From: CAYYGL01 sp964471235
Lineage (GTDB): Bacteria; Calditrichota; Calditrichia; RBG-13-44-9; J075
Length of the DNA: 53,338 nt
Direction: 5' to 3'
Assembly: GCA_964471235.1 (NCBI GenBank)
Contig: CAYYGL010000007.1
Location: forward strand, 1-53,338
Of the stretch, positions 42,234 through 51,257 are shown piece after piece. Positions within the stretch are counted from its first letter, which is position 1. Each line of letters starts with the position of its first letter. The position numbers and the translations under genes are program-made. The notes below the pieces were generated by a model that was given only the letters and a program-made list of their open reading frames with translations, had not been told where the DNA came from and did not search any database.

Positions 42234-42938
42234 TTAGTCAACCCAAACCAGTATGCGTCCGCAATATTCACAGGCAAACAGACGATCCCCCTTGCGAATT
42301 TCTACAATCCGTTGGGGAGGAATGGCAGAGTAACATCCGCCACAGGAACCGCGCATAATCGGAACCACTGCCAGCCCTCCTTTGGCTTTACGAATCCGCT
42401 CATACTGCCGTAAATGACGATCATCTATGGTTTTGGCAACTTTTTCTCTCTCCACCTGAAGCCGTTTCTCTTCGGCGTTGGTCTGCTGGTCAATTTCTTG
42501 CAACTCCTGCCGGTGCTCGCTTAATTGGCTTTCCAGCTCCTTTATGCCAGCCTTATTTTCCTCTACCTCTTTCTTCAGTTCTTCTTCATCTTCCAATGTT
42601 TGGATGATCCGGTTTTCCAGACTCTCTATCTCCGCCTTCTTGGTATCGATTTCCGAAGAGATGGCATCGTATTCTTTGTTGTTTTGCACCTGGTAAAGTT
42701 GATCTTCATACTTCTTGAGTTGCACCTTACTGGCTTCCACTTCCTTTTCGAACAACCGTCGATCCGTCTGCATTTTGACAATGGATGCCTCCAACTCCGC
42801 CAACTTCTCGGTCTTCTTCTGCAGCTCTTCGTCCAATGATTCGATAATCATCGGTAAATCGCCTTTCTGGAGAGATAGCTCTTGTAAACGATTGTCATAT
42901 TCCTGTAATTTAATCAAGCTATCCATCAGATTTTTCAC
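42234..42938 (-). CDS. Coiled-coil protein with C-terminal C4 zinc ribbon (DUF164/CdsZ-like)
   Basis: 234 residues starting at GTG (42938) with GAGGAGG seven bases upstream. Residues 1-165 are an antiparallel coiled coil with dense Glu/Lys/Leu heptads. The C-terminus is a zinc ribbon with two Cys pairs (CGGC and CEYC) enclosing YSAIPPQRIVEIRKGDRL, matching the zf-RING_7/C4 family. Members are nucleic-acid-associated or division-related; the role is not settled. It lies about 95 bases upstream of rnpB on the same strand and 200 bases downstream of a tRNA gene. Confidence 0.88.
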   Translation of the reverse strand: MKNLMDSLIKLQEYDNRLQELSLQKGDLPMIIESLDEELQKKTEKLAELEASIVKMQTDRRLFEKEVEASKVQLKKYEDQLYQVQNNKEYDAISSEIDTKKAEIESLENRIIQTLEDEEELKKEVEENKAGIKELESQLSEHRQELQEIDQQTNAEEKRLQVEREKVAKTIDDRHLRQYERIRKAKGGLAVVPIMRGSCGGCYSAIPPQRIVEIRKGDRLFACEYCGRILVWVD

Positions 42939-43007
42939 GAAAAATCCTCCTCATTAATATCCGGTGATACTTACCGATTTCCCATGCTCAGGAATCGTAT
43001 CTAAACT

Positions 43008-43040
43008 AAAAAAGGTGCACCCAATCATCAAGTGCACCTT
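43008..43040 (-). terminator. Rho-independent terminator after the tRNA gene
   Basis: AAGGTGCAC/GTGCACCTT stem (43012-43020 with 43032-43040), loop of 11, then six T on the minus strand (AAAAAA at 43008-43013 on plus). It is about 105 bases downstream of the tRNA. Confidence 0.8.
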
Positions 43041-43146
43041 CTTTAATAATGTTATTTTTAAAATGAAACAAAAAAATCTATGTTGATAAAACATGAGCAA
43101 GTTAACTCTCCTTGTCCCCAGGGGGGGTTGGATACCCACCATATTG

Positions 43147-43220
43147 TGGGCCCACCAGGACTCGAACCTGGGACCAGCCGATTATGAGTCGGCTGCTCTA
43201 ACCAACTGAGCTATGGGCCC
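43147..43220 (-). tRNA. tRNA with CAU anticodon (elongator Met or Ile2)
   Basis: The minus strand gives a 74-nt cloverleaf: acceptor GGGCCCA/TGGGCCC, D arm AGCTCAGTTGGTTAGAGC, anticodon arm CCGACTCATAATCGG with anticodon CAU, T arm CCAGGTTCGAGTCCTGG. CCA is not encoded (CAA follows the discriminator A). The sequence is not an initiator (no three-GC-pair anticodon stem and a paired first acceptor base). Whether it is elongator Met or lysidine-modified Ile2 depends on tilS recognition and cannot be settled by eye. Confidence 0.95.
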
Positions 43221-43624
43221 TCCCTGAATTTCGAACAATCAATTTATAGAGGACTCATGGCAAAATCAAGTGATTTATTCTTTGCCTGTACAGACTTCAT
43301 TGGTAAGCCGGAAACGGTGCTGACCTGTTCTCTTCGCAAAGGAGATAGAACTCGGAAGGCACTGAATTTTGCCGGAAAAAAGTTTTGAAAAAGATTTCGC
43401 GAGTCTTTGCCCTGTCAATGTATTCCGTGTGCTATCAAAAAGAGGGGATAGAACGCAGATGACACAGGGCACACGGATTTTTGCCGAGAATGGGAGCTAC
43501 CAGAAGAATCCGCGAGACTCTGCGTGTACCTTGTTCCATCACGAAACGGAAAAACCGGTAAAGATGCTTGTCACTTGTGTGGAGAGGTATTGCTTTTGTT
43601 TTTCAGCCATGCTAAATTTGTTTT
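43221..43624. other. 404-bp intergenic region with two decayed repeat units
   Basis: Lies between the tRNA (minus) and recQ (plus). Two loosely matching direct copies run from about 43328 to 43412 and 43442 to 43522; both have GATAGAAC near the start, a (G/A)ATTTTGCCG or ATTTTTGCCG block, and CGCGAGTCT/CGCGAGACTC near the end. The second copy contains the GAACGCAGATGACACAGGG words also seen at 10138-10208. No gene is evident; recQ lacks a good ribosome site. Confidence 0.5.
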
Positions 43625-45787
43625 ATGTTAACGCAAGCCAGAACGCTTTTAAAAACGGTCTTCGGTTACGAAGCCTTCCGACCGCTTCAGGAAGAAATTA
43701 TCCAAAATGTACTGCGGAAAAACGACACGCTGGTTGTTATGCCGACCGGCGGCGGGAAATCGCTTTGTTATCAAATTCCGGCATTGATTTTTAAAGGATT
43801 GACCATCGTGGTTTCCCCTCTGATCTCCTTGATGAAAGACCAGGTGGAACAACTGGTGCAGGTAGGGGTTGATGCAATTTTATTGAACAGTTCCTTATCC
43901 CCGAAGGAGTACTCCGAGAATATCCGGCGCATTAAACAACAGGAAGTCCGTCTGCTGTATGTTGCCCCGGAAACATTAATGAAGCCGGGTATTCTTTCGC
44001 TTCTCTCGAACGTTCCGGTAGATTGTCTTACCATCGATGAAGCCCATTGCATTTCCGAATGGGGACACGATTTTCGTCCTGAGTACCGTCAGATTGCCCG
44101 GGTAAAAGAGAAATTCCCCCAAGCTGTGGGTATTGCCTTAACCGCGACTGCCACTCCCCGGGTGCAGGACGATATTTGCAAAAGTTTGCATTTTCAGCAG
44201 CCCCGAAAATTTATTGCCAGCTTTAACCGCAAAAATCTCTTCCTTCGGGTCATGCCCAAGGCAGACCCGTTTCAACAAACGCTGTCGTTCCTGGAACAAT
44301 TCCCCGACCAATCGGGCATAATTTACTGTTTCTCCCGGAAACAGGTAGAAGCCCTGGCAGACGGCTTACAGGCACATGGGTATTCAGTCCGCCCCTATCA
44401 CGCCGGCATGGCAGACACGGATCGAAAAAGAAACCAGGAATTGTTTATCCGGGATGATGTGCAAATCATTGTGGCGACCATTGCCTTCGGGATGGGAATT
44501 AACAAATCCAACGTCCGTTTTGTCATCCATTACGATCTCCCCAAAAGCATCGAGTCTTACTACCAGGAAATCGGGCGCGCCGGGCGGGACGGTTTGCGGG
44601 CAGACTGCCTGCTGCTCTTCGGCTATGGCGATATTCAAAAAATAAGATATTTTATCGATCAAAAGGAGGACCCCCGGCAACGACGAATTGCTCTCCACCA
44701 CCTCGACAAGATGGTCGATTTTGCCGAAACTCACCAGTGCCGCCGCACACCACTCATTACCTACTTTGGGGAACCCTACACCGCCACCAATTGCGGGATG
44801 TGCGACAATTGTACAATGGAGAAACCGGAACAAATCGATGTCACCATTCCTGCTCAGAAATTTTTTTCCTGTATCTACCGCACCGGGGAATTGTTTGGCA
44901 GCGCCCATATCATCGATGTGCTGCGCGGCTCCGAATCCCAAAAAATTCTGCGCCACGGGCATCATAATTTATCTACCTACGGGATTGGCATGGAATACAG
45001 CAAAAAACAGTGGGCACACCTCGCTCGCCAGTTTATCCGCCAGGGATACTTGGATAAGGACCAAACTTACGGCAGTCTGAAATTAAATCCCAAATCTTAC
45101 CGGGTGCTTTCCGGTAAAGAGAAGGTATATGCTACTTTACAGGAAGAAGCAACCACCACAATCAAAAAAGGAATTTCGGAAGCGTATGATCGGACCCTGT
45201 TTGAACTGCTGCGCCGGGAGAGAAAACGCCTGGCAGACCGGCAGAAAGTACCCCCCTATGTGATATTTTCCGATAAGTCCCTGGCGGAGATGGCGACATA
45301 TTATCCCCAATCCCGGCACCACTTTTTAACCATCCACGGGGTGGGATCGGCTAAGTTAGAACGATACGGGGATAGTTTTCTGGAAATTATCCGGCGCTAT
45401 TGTAACGAGAGAGGAATTGGGGAACAAACTCGGGCGACCCAATCTCCGGCATCGCCCAAACGCTCTGTCGACATTACAAAACCGCGGCACGTGGAGGTAG
45501 GGGAAGCTTATAACAACGGTCGGTCGCTGAATGACCTGAGGGCGGGTTACGGGGTGAAACTTTCTACCATTTTGCAGAATCTGTATAAATATGTTCAAGA
45601 GGGGTATACACTGCGGGCAGACGGTTTACTTTCCCACTCCACCCTTTCCAAAGCGCAGCAAACCCGGGTGCTCGAAAAATTCGAACAACTGGGAACCGAA
45701 CGTCTTCGCCCGGTTTACGATGCCTTTGATGGGGAAATTAGTTATGAAGAGCTGCATCTGTTACGGCTTTATTACTTAAGCCGTTAA
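43625..45787 (+). CDS. recQ: ATP-dependent DNA helicase RecQ
   Basis: 720 residues. Unwinds DNA 3' to 5' in repair and recombination. The motor has Walker A TGGGKS at 41-46, DEAH in TIDEAHCISEWGHDFRPEYR, TATATPRVQDDI and the QEIGRAGRDG box. The RQC domain carries the zinc cysteines (HQCRR, NCGMCDNC). An HRDC-like domain follows (about 535-600, PPYVIFSDKSLAEMA, GVGSAKLERYGDSFLEII). The last 95 residues form an extra helical domain (EVGEAYNNGRSLNDLRAGY, LSTILQNLYKYVQEG), an HTH_40-type tail found in some RecQ proteins. The ATG at 43625 is the first in frame but has a weak ribosome site. Confidence 0.96.
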   Translation: MLTQARTLLKTVFGYEAFRPLQEEIIQNVLRKNDTLVVMPTGGGKSLCYQIPALIFKGLTIVVSPLISLMKDQVEQLVQVGVDAILLNSSLSPKEYSENIRRIKQQEVRLLYVAPETLMKPGILSLLSNVPVDCLTIDEAHCISEWGHDFRPEYRQIARVKEKFPQAVGIALTATATPRVQDDICKSLHFQQPRKFIASFNRKNLFLRVMPKADPFQQTLSFLEQFPDQSGIIYCFSRKQVEALADGLQAHGYSVRPYHAGMADTDRKRNQELFIRDDVQIIVATIAFGMGINKSNVRFVIHYDLPKSIESYYQEIGRAGRDGLRADCLLLFGYGDIQKIRYFIDQKEDPRQRRIALHHLDKMVDFAETHQCRRTPLITYFGEPYTATNCGMCDNCTMEKPEQIDVTIPAQKFFSCIYRTGELFGSAHIIDVLRGSESQKILRHGHHNLSTYGIGMEYSKKQWAHLARQFIRQGYLDKDQTYGSLKLNPKSYRVLSGKEKVYATLQEEATTTIKKGISEAYDRTLFELLRRERKRLADRQKVPPYVIFSDKSLAEMATYYPQSRHHFLTIHGVGSAKLERYGDSFLEIIRRYCNERGIGEQTRATQSPASPKRSVDITKPRHVEVGEAYNNGRSLNDLRAGYGVKLSTILQNLYKYVQEGYTLRADGLLSHSTLSKAQQTRVLEKFEQLGTERLRPVYDAFDGEISYEELHLLRLYYLSR

Positions 45788-45874
45788 GGTATTGGGCTTT
45801 CGCTTTGCTCCCCGAGGATGGCTCGCACTCATAATCCTCCACCACCGTTTTTGCAACAATATCGGTATATGTCC

Positions 45875-47713
45875 TTATTCTTGGGGAATCAATTGTCCCA
45901 GGTTCAATTGAATCACGGTAAGGTTATTATTCACCCGCGGGGTGGTGGAAAAGCGGATATTTTCCATAATTCCGTTAAAATCTTTGGTTTGCTCCAAACG
46001 CTGCCGGAATTCATCACGGGAGATGCCCGGGTTGTAGCGGGACAGCAGCCATTTCATGATGTCATAGCCCAGTAAATGGAAGGTTCCCGGGGTGGTTTTC
46101 ATCTCACTGCGAAAACGATTCATAAAAAGGTGATAGCTGTTGGAGTTGTGGTCAAAATACCCGGCAGTAATATAGATAAGGCCATCCAGTTCGTTTTTAT
46201 ATTTACGGAGCTGCGCAGGGTCATTCCACCCCTCATTGCCCAGCAATTGCGCCTGGATATTGTTGAAAGCCGGTTGCGGAGCCACATAGGGAATTAAAGC
46301 CGAGGATTGTATCACCATCATAATCGCATCAATACCGGTCGCAGGGAGATCGGTCGAATCTATGCGGATACCCGGTCGCTTGGTCTTGAATTTCATATCC
46401 AGATAGTCCCGATAAGCGCTCTTCAACTCTTTCTCGGAGAGGGTGGAATCCACACCGGTGATGGAATCCAGAAAGGCATAATAAACCCCCGCCCGCCAGA
46501 TTGCCCGGAATTGCGGTGTAAAATCCTGCGTATCGTCATAATACCATTGGGTGATCACCACCTCACCCCCATTCGCCTGGGAAGCTTCTTTAAAACTTTC
46601 GACAAAGTTTTGCCCGTATTCATTCGCCGGCGCCAGAATGGCAATTCGCTTTAACTGTTTTTCCCGACACGCATACTCACCCAGGAAACGTCCCTTGGTA
46701 TGAACATCCGGATTAATCTGAAAAGCATAAGGACTTAAACCGGTTACCCCGGCCTGGGAACTTAAGGGAATGATATAAGGTCGTTTTTCATATTTGGATA
46801 ACATCGCCAGGGCAGCACTTTGGTCGGAGTCAATCGGGCCCATAATACACAAAGGATCATTGATGTCAATTTCTTCCAGGGTGGTGCGCAGGGCATTTAA
46901 CACACTGGAAGTGACTTCCACGGTTCTAAATCCGATTTTCTCAATTGGGTTTCGTTGCCGATGCTCAAATAACGCATATCGCATTCCCAACTCGATTTCA
47001 TCGGCAATTTTTTTATGTTCCCCCTGGTTGGCTTTTAAAAATAGAAAACCGTTGTGGGCAACCGCAGCAGTCGGTTTCCCCAGCAATCGCCGGGCTTCAT
47101 CCGCATAGAAATGATTGGGCTGTTCCTGAAGAAACCTGCTTAACAGTGAACGGGCACGTGCACTCTCTCCCTTACGCAGCAGCTTCTTCGCCAAAACGAT
47201 GGTTGCCAGCCCGTTAAATTCGGCATTGGGATGACGGGTTTGAAGAGACTTTACCTGGTCGGGAGTTAAAAAATGTTCCATGGTATGTAAAATATATTCC
47301 CCGTCAATCCGTTTCAATCGAGGGTCTTTGCTGTTTTCAATTACCCATAGCCATTCTTCCACCGCACGCTTGTAATCTCGCACCCGGAACATGGTATTTC
47401 CCAACAAATGATGCATGTCATCCAGATAATTGCTCTCCGGAAAACGGCTGTAAAAACCCAAACAGAGTTGTTCCACTTTGTCGTATTCGTGTAGCTTGTA
47501 ATAAGTCTTGGCTAACATCAGACGGGCGGCAGTAACATATTTCCCCCGAGGATACTGCTGCCAGAGATTTAAGAATACCCCCTGGGCAGTTTGATAACGT
47601 TCCTGTTGATATGCCTTTACCCCCTGGTTGAATAAATCCGTTTCATCTTCTCCCTGGGCATACAAAAGGAGTGAAGAACCTATCACTAACCAAATAAGCA
47701 AATGTCGATTCAA
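45875..47713 (-). CDS. TPR / periplasmic-binding (LIVBP-type) fusion protein
   Basis: 612 residues from TTG at 47713 with GAGGAG seven bases upstream; no ATG is better placed. A signal peptide (to about LLLYAQG) is followed by TPR-like helices at about 25-220 (LFNQGVKAYQQERYQTAQGVF, ARLMLAKTYYKLHEYDKVEQL, MHHLLGNTMFRVRDYKRAVEE). From about 250 to 600 comes a Leu/Ile/Val-binding-protein fold: LCIMGPIDSDQSAALAMLS, RPYIIPLSSQAGVTGLSPY, RIAILAPANEYGQNFVESF and LGYDIMKWLLSRY. No lipobox Cys is seen. This architecture resembles LpoA-type proteins (TPR plus periplasmic binding fold that activates penicillin-binding proteins); no transporter genes adjoin, which favours such a non-transport role. Confidence 0.85.
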   Translation of the reverse strand: MNRHLLIWLVIGSSLLLYAQGEDETDLFNQGVKAYQQERYQTAQGVFLNLWQQYPRGKYVTAARLMLAKTYYKLHEYDKVEQLCLGFYSRFPESNYLDDMHHLLGNTMFRVRDYKRAVEEWLWVIENSKDPRLKRIDGEYILHTMEHFLTPDQVKSLQTRHPNAEFNGLATIVLAKKLLRKGESARARSLLSRFLQEQPNHFYADEARRLLGKPTAAVAHNGFLFLKANQGEHKKIADEIELGMRYALFEHRQRNPIEKIGFRTVEVTSSVLNALRTTLEEIDINDPLCIMGPIDSDQSAALAMLSKYEKRPYIIPLSSQAGVTGLSPYAFQINPDVHTKGRFLGEYACREKQLKRIAILAPANEYGQNFVESFKEASQANGGEVVITQWYYDDTQDFTPQFRAIWRAGVYYAFLDSITGVDSTLSEKELKSAYRDYLDMKFKTKRPGIRIDSTDLPATGIDAIMMVIQSSALIPYVAPQPAFNNIQAQLLGNEGWNDPAQLRKYKNELDGLIYITAGYFDHNSNSYHLFMNRFRSEMKTTPGTFHLLGYDIMKWLLSRYNPGISRDEFRQRLEQTKDFNGIMENIRFSTTPRVNNNLTVIQLNLGQLIPQE

Positions 47714-47917
47714 GATGCAGCTCCTCTGGTAATCATGTGTTTAGTGGATGGTGTGTTCTTTTCGGTTTTTGTGAATACTCCGGTATATCTTAGTGCCTTG
47801 TTTCCACAAGCACTTGGCGCAAAAATATAAGCGATCGACTTTTGAATGTCAATAACGATATAATTGTAAGCGGGGGAGAACAAGGGCGAAGGGGATTCTA
47901 AGTGGAATGATTTTCGA

Positions 47918-48781
47918 CTATCCCTCCTCCGCAGGTATTCGAATGCGTTCCGGCGCGCTGTAGATGTTCAACCGATCCTCCCGCAGGAAGCCCACCAGGG
48001 TGATCTCGAATTCTCTTGCCAGTTTTACCGCCAGGCTGGAAGGCGCCCCCACGGATATTAACATGGGAATGCCCGCCAGAATCGTTTTTTGCACCAGTTC
48101 AAACCCAACCCGCCCGCTGACCATCATCATTCGCTGCGATGCCGGTAAGTGCCCATCCAACAACAACCTGCCGATTACCTTATCCATGGCATTGTGACGC
48201 CCCACATCTTCCCGCAACAGCAGCAATTCACCGTCAATTTCAAAGATCGCTGCTGCATGCAGCCCGCCGGTGCAGGCGAAAAGCGGCTGGGAAAGCGATA
48301 ACCGCTCCGGCAAGGAGTACAGCAGCGCCGGGGAAATCGCAAAATCTCCCGCTACCGGGAATGGCGCCGCCTGATGCACCATCTCCAGGGCTGCCTTACC
48401 GCAAATTCCGCAACTGGAAGAGGTGAATACATGCCGACTCATCCCTTCACTGCGAAACCGGAGGGGGGGCGCCAGGGTCACTTTGACCACATTGTTTTGT
48501 TCATCGGGTGCGCTATTCTGGCAATAGGCAATTTCCAAAATGTCGGATGCCTGCCGGATAATGCCTTCACAAAACAGAAACCCGGCGGCTAATTCGAAAT
48601 CGTCTCCCGGGGTGCGCATGGTTACTGCCAGGGAATGCATGGGCTGACGATGGTTTTCGATATCGATAACCCGTATCTCCAGCGGCTCTTCGGTCACCAG
48701 CCGGTCCTTCCGGTGGGCATATTCTTGCGCCGTTATGGTGATGACGGTGGATTGGGTGGTGCTTCCGTTTTGGCTGTCCAT
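47918..48781 (-). CDS. fdhD: Formate dehydrogenase accessory sulfurtransferase FdhD
   Basis: 287 residues, AGGATTT before ATG. Transfers sulfur from IscS to the molybdenum cofactor of formate dehydrogenase. The cysteine motif SSCGICGK (about 121-128), the N-terminal EEPLEIRVIDIENH, TMRTPGDDFELAAGFLFCEGII, and LREDVGRHNAMDKVIG are characteristic. The dehydrogenase itself is not in the window. With selA and selB about 12 kb away, a selenocysteine formate dehydrogenase is likely somewhere in the genome. It is transcribed away from the ABC exporter, with a structured 5' region between. Confidence 0.95.
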   Translation of the reverse strand: MDSQNGSTTQSTVITITAQEYAHRKDRLVTEEPLEIRVIDIENHRQPMHSLAVTMRTPGDDFELAAGFLFCEGIIRQASDILEIAYCQNSAPDEQNNVVKVTLAPPLRFRSEGMSRHVFTSSSCGICGKAALEMVHQAAPFPVAGDFAISPALLYSLPERLSLSQPLFACTGGLHAAAIFEIDGELLLLREDVGRHNAMDKVIGRLLLDGHLPASQRMMMVSGRVGFELVQKTILAGIPMLISVGAPSSLAVKLAREFEITLVGFLREDRLNIYSAPERIRIPAEEG

Positions 48782-49096
48782 CTTAAAATCCTTTCAACCA
48801 AATTGTCTCCCGGGTTGCCCGGGAAATTAATGCCGGGTTGTCACGCAACCAATTTGGAATCGAACCATCTTACACAGGAAATGAAACAATGTCAATGTGA
48901 AAACCGTCTTTCATATCAAAATTTCAGGTAACCAACATGGAGGTTCGCGACGAAGCACAAAGGGCTGGGTATGGTTCCGAATGCGACAGAACCGTCGGAT
49001 TTTTTTAACAACCCAGTGGAATTTCAGGGAAGATGTGTTAGATTAGCAAACTTGATTGTAGCGTGCAACAGGCATAGCATAAAACCGGGAGATGTT
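48782..49096. other. 315-bp divergent intergenic region with nested stem-loop
   Basis: Between fdhD (minus) and the ABC ATPase (plus). The nested inverted repeat at 48798-48857 lies in the fdhD leader. An open frame at 48971-49096 continues into the ATPase but is a poor N-terminus for it, so it is treated as leader. Confidence 0.5.
48798..48857 (-). promoter_or_regulatory. Nested stem-loop in the fdhD leader
   Basis: Outer stem CCAAATTG (48798-48805) pairs with CAATTTGG (48850-48857); inside is CCCGGG-TTG-CCCGGG (48809-48823). It lies 17 bases before the fdhD start. It could be a leader RNA structure or a protein site; it does not match a riboswitch I can recognise. Confidence 0.4.
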
Positions 49097-50005
49097 ATGA
49101 ATGCAGTGGAAGTGGATACGATTTCCAAATCTTATGACGAACTAAAGGCGGTGGACGGGGTATCATTCACCATCCCGGAAGGGCAGATGTACGGCTTGTT
49201 GGGTCCCAACGGCGCCGGGAAAACTTCCATTATGCGGATGATTATGAATATCCTGATCCCCGACAGCGGGAGTATTGCCCTGTGGGGGACGCCTTTTCAG
49301 GAGCAGCATAAAAACCGGATTGGCTACCTGCCGGAAGAGCGGGGGCTGTATCCCAAGATGCGGCTGGTGGATCATCTGCAATTTTTAGGAGAATTAAAAG
49401 GGCTATCGGCACATAGGGCACGGGAAATTGCCATGCAGTGGCTGGAAAAATTTCAGTTGGCAGACCGTGCTCATGAAAAAATTCTGGAACTTTCTAAAGG
49501 ATTACAACAAAAAGCCCAATTTATTGCCACCATCCTCCATTCGCCGGATCTCCTCATTCTGGATGAACCGTTTTCCGGGTTAGACCCGGTGAATACCAAA
49601 TTTCTGAAAGACATCCTGCTGGAGTTGAAGCAGGGGGGGGTGACGATCATCTTATCCACCCATTTGATGGAACAGGCGGAAAAGTTGTGCGAAGGCATCT
49701 GCCTGATCAATCGTGGTAAAGTAATTTTACAGGGAACGATGAGCGAAATTAAACAGCGGTACAGCCACAATGCAGTAATAGTAGAATATTCCGGTGACGG
49801 CAATTTTATCTCAACGCTTCCGATGGTGAAATCGGTAAATGATTACGGCAATTACATGGAAATCCGCCTGCGGGAAGACGCTGTGCCCGCCCAGCTATTT
49901 CGGGCATTGGCGGACGCCTCCATCGAGGTACGCCGCTTTGAAGCCGCTGAAACTTCTTTGAATGACATTTTCATCGATTTAGTGGGGGAGGATAATCATG
50001 AATAA
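49097..50005 (+). CDS. ABC transporter ATP-binding protein (NatA-like)
   Basis: 302 residues from ATG at 49097, placed by GGGAG five bases upstream; an open 42-codon extension from 48971 is not used. The ATPase has Walker A GPNGAGKTS, a Q-loop (GYLPEERGLYPKM), signature LSKGLQQKAQ, Walker B LLILDEPFSGLDP and the switch STHLMEQAE. The C-terminal DUF4162-like part (about 215-300) is typical of NatA-type exporters. It overlaps the permease gene by 8 bases. Substrate is unknown: Na+ in NatAB, but relatives export peptides or other compounds. Confidence 0.94.
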   Translation: MNAVEVDTISKSYDELKAVDGVSFTIPEGQMYGLLGPNGAGKTSIMRMIMNILIPDSGSIALWGTPFQEQHKNRIGYLPEERGLYPKMRLVDHLQFLGELKGLSAHRAREIAMQWLEKFQLADRAHEKILELSKGLQQKAQFIATILHSPDLLILDEPFSGLDPVNTKFLKDILLELKQGGVTIILSTHLMEQAEKLCEGICLINRGKVILQGTMSEIKQRYSHNAVIVEYSGDGNFISTLPMVKSVNDYGNYMEIRLREDAVPAQLFRALADASIEVRRFEAAETSLNDIFIDLVGEDNHE

Positions 50006-51257
50006 AACCTGGACCATCATCAAACGGGAATTTGTCAGTAAGGTGCTTACCAAAACCTTTTTAATTTCCACCCTGTTGGGACCATTCCTGCTGGTAGGTA
50101 TTTATCTCGTTCCGTTCCTGGTGGATTGGTCCGGCGGAGAGGACCCCCTTTATATTCACATGGTGGATGAAAGCGGGCTTTTCGGGAATCAATTGACTTC
50201 CCTGTTCCCCGATACCCTTTCTTCCGGGCGACCGCGTTTTGTGGTAACTGCCATCTCTCCGGAAACCTATTCTCACGATAAGACAGAATTAGAGAATTCC
50301 GTATTAACCGGCGATATCGATGCCATTGTGGTAATTCCGGCAAATGTATTGCAGCAGGACAGCGTTGTTTACCGGGTGAAAAAGGCATGGAAAACAAAAT
50401 CGCTTCAACTACTGCACCAGCGGCTTTCCCGGGCAATCAACAAAATTCGTTTGCAACAAGCCGGTCTCGACCCGGTCCAGGTTGAACAATTAACCCGCGA
50501 TGTTACCATCATCACTGAGCCGATTGGTACCGGGGAAAAATCAACCGACCAGGGGGATATCACCATCTTAGTGGCAATCACCTTTGTAATGATGCTCTAC
50601 ATCACCATCATTTTGTATGGCACCATGGTGATGCGCGGCGTTCTGGAAGAGAAGACCTCCCGGATTCTGGAAATTCTGCTTTCATCCAGCAACCCCTTTC
50701 AATTGATGATGGGGAAATTAATCGGGGTGGGCAGCGCGGGACTGACCCAATACCTGATCTGGGCATTGATCTCCCTGGGCGCCTTTATTACCGCTAATGC
50801 GACCCTGCCGACCCTCTCTGGTTATATCAATTTCTCGCCCCTGGTGTTGATTTATTTTGTGGTGTTTTTTTTACTGGGGTATTTTGAGTTTTCCACCCTG
50901 TTTGCGGCGGTGGGTGCTATTACCTCCTCCCAGGAAGACGCCCAGGCAGCTTCCACCCCGGTTATCGTTCTCCTGATACTGCCCTTTATCATCAGCATCT
51001 CCCTGGGGTTGCAGGCACCGGATGCCACAACCGCCCAGGTGTTATCCCTGCTGCCCTTCTTTTCTCCCATTACCATGTTTATGCGAACAATCATCGGTGA
51101 TCCGCCCGCCTGGCAAATTATTGCTGCCATCGGGATTAATATCCTCACCATCATCCTGTTTACCTATCTGGTCGCTAAAATTTACCGGGTGGGAATCCTG
51201 ATGTACGGCAAAAGACCTACCCTACCGGAAATCATACGATGGATTCGTTACCGGTAG
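49998..51257 (+). CDS. ABC-2 type permease (NatB-like)
   Basis: 419 residues; the ATG at 49998 lies in the last codons of the ATPase gene. One TM near residues 22-40 is followed by a large extracytoplasmic domain (about 45-175, VDESGLFGNQLTSLF, DIDAIVVIPANVLQQ), then five or six TM (185-205, 235-270, 275-310, 325-345, 370-390). The ABC-2 motif VLEEKTSRILEILLSSSNPFQLMMGK is complete, as in NatB/YhaP-like proteins. It pairs with the ATPase as a homodimeric exporter. Confidence 0.93.
   Translation: MNKTWTIIKREFVSKVLTKTFLISTLLGPFLLVGIYLVPFLVDWSGGEDPLYIHMVDESGLFGNQLTSLFPDTLSSGRPRFVVTAISPETYSHDKTELENSVLTGDIDAIVVIPANVLQQDSVVYRVKKAWKTKSLQLLHQRLSRAINKIRLQQAGLDPVQVEQLTRDVTIITEPIGTGEKSTDQGDITILVAITFVMMLYITIILYGTMVMRGVLEEKTSRILEILLSSSNPFQLMMGKLIGVGSAGLTQYLIWALISLGAFITANATLPTLSGYINFSPLVLIYFVVFFLLGYFEFSTLFAAVGAITSSQEDAQAASTPVIVLLILPFIISISLGLQAPDATTAQVLSLLPFFSPITMFMRTIIGDPPAWQIIAAIGINILTIILFTYLVAKIYRVGILMYGKRPTLPEIIRWIRYR

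Noticed and set aside
48971..49096. N-terminal extension of the ABC ATPase
   Set aside because: The 42 extra residues have no family match, and GGGAG precedes the ATG at 49097.
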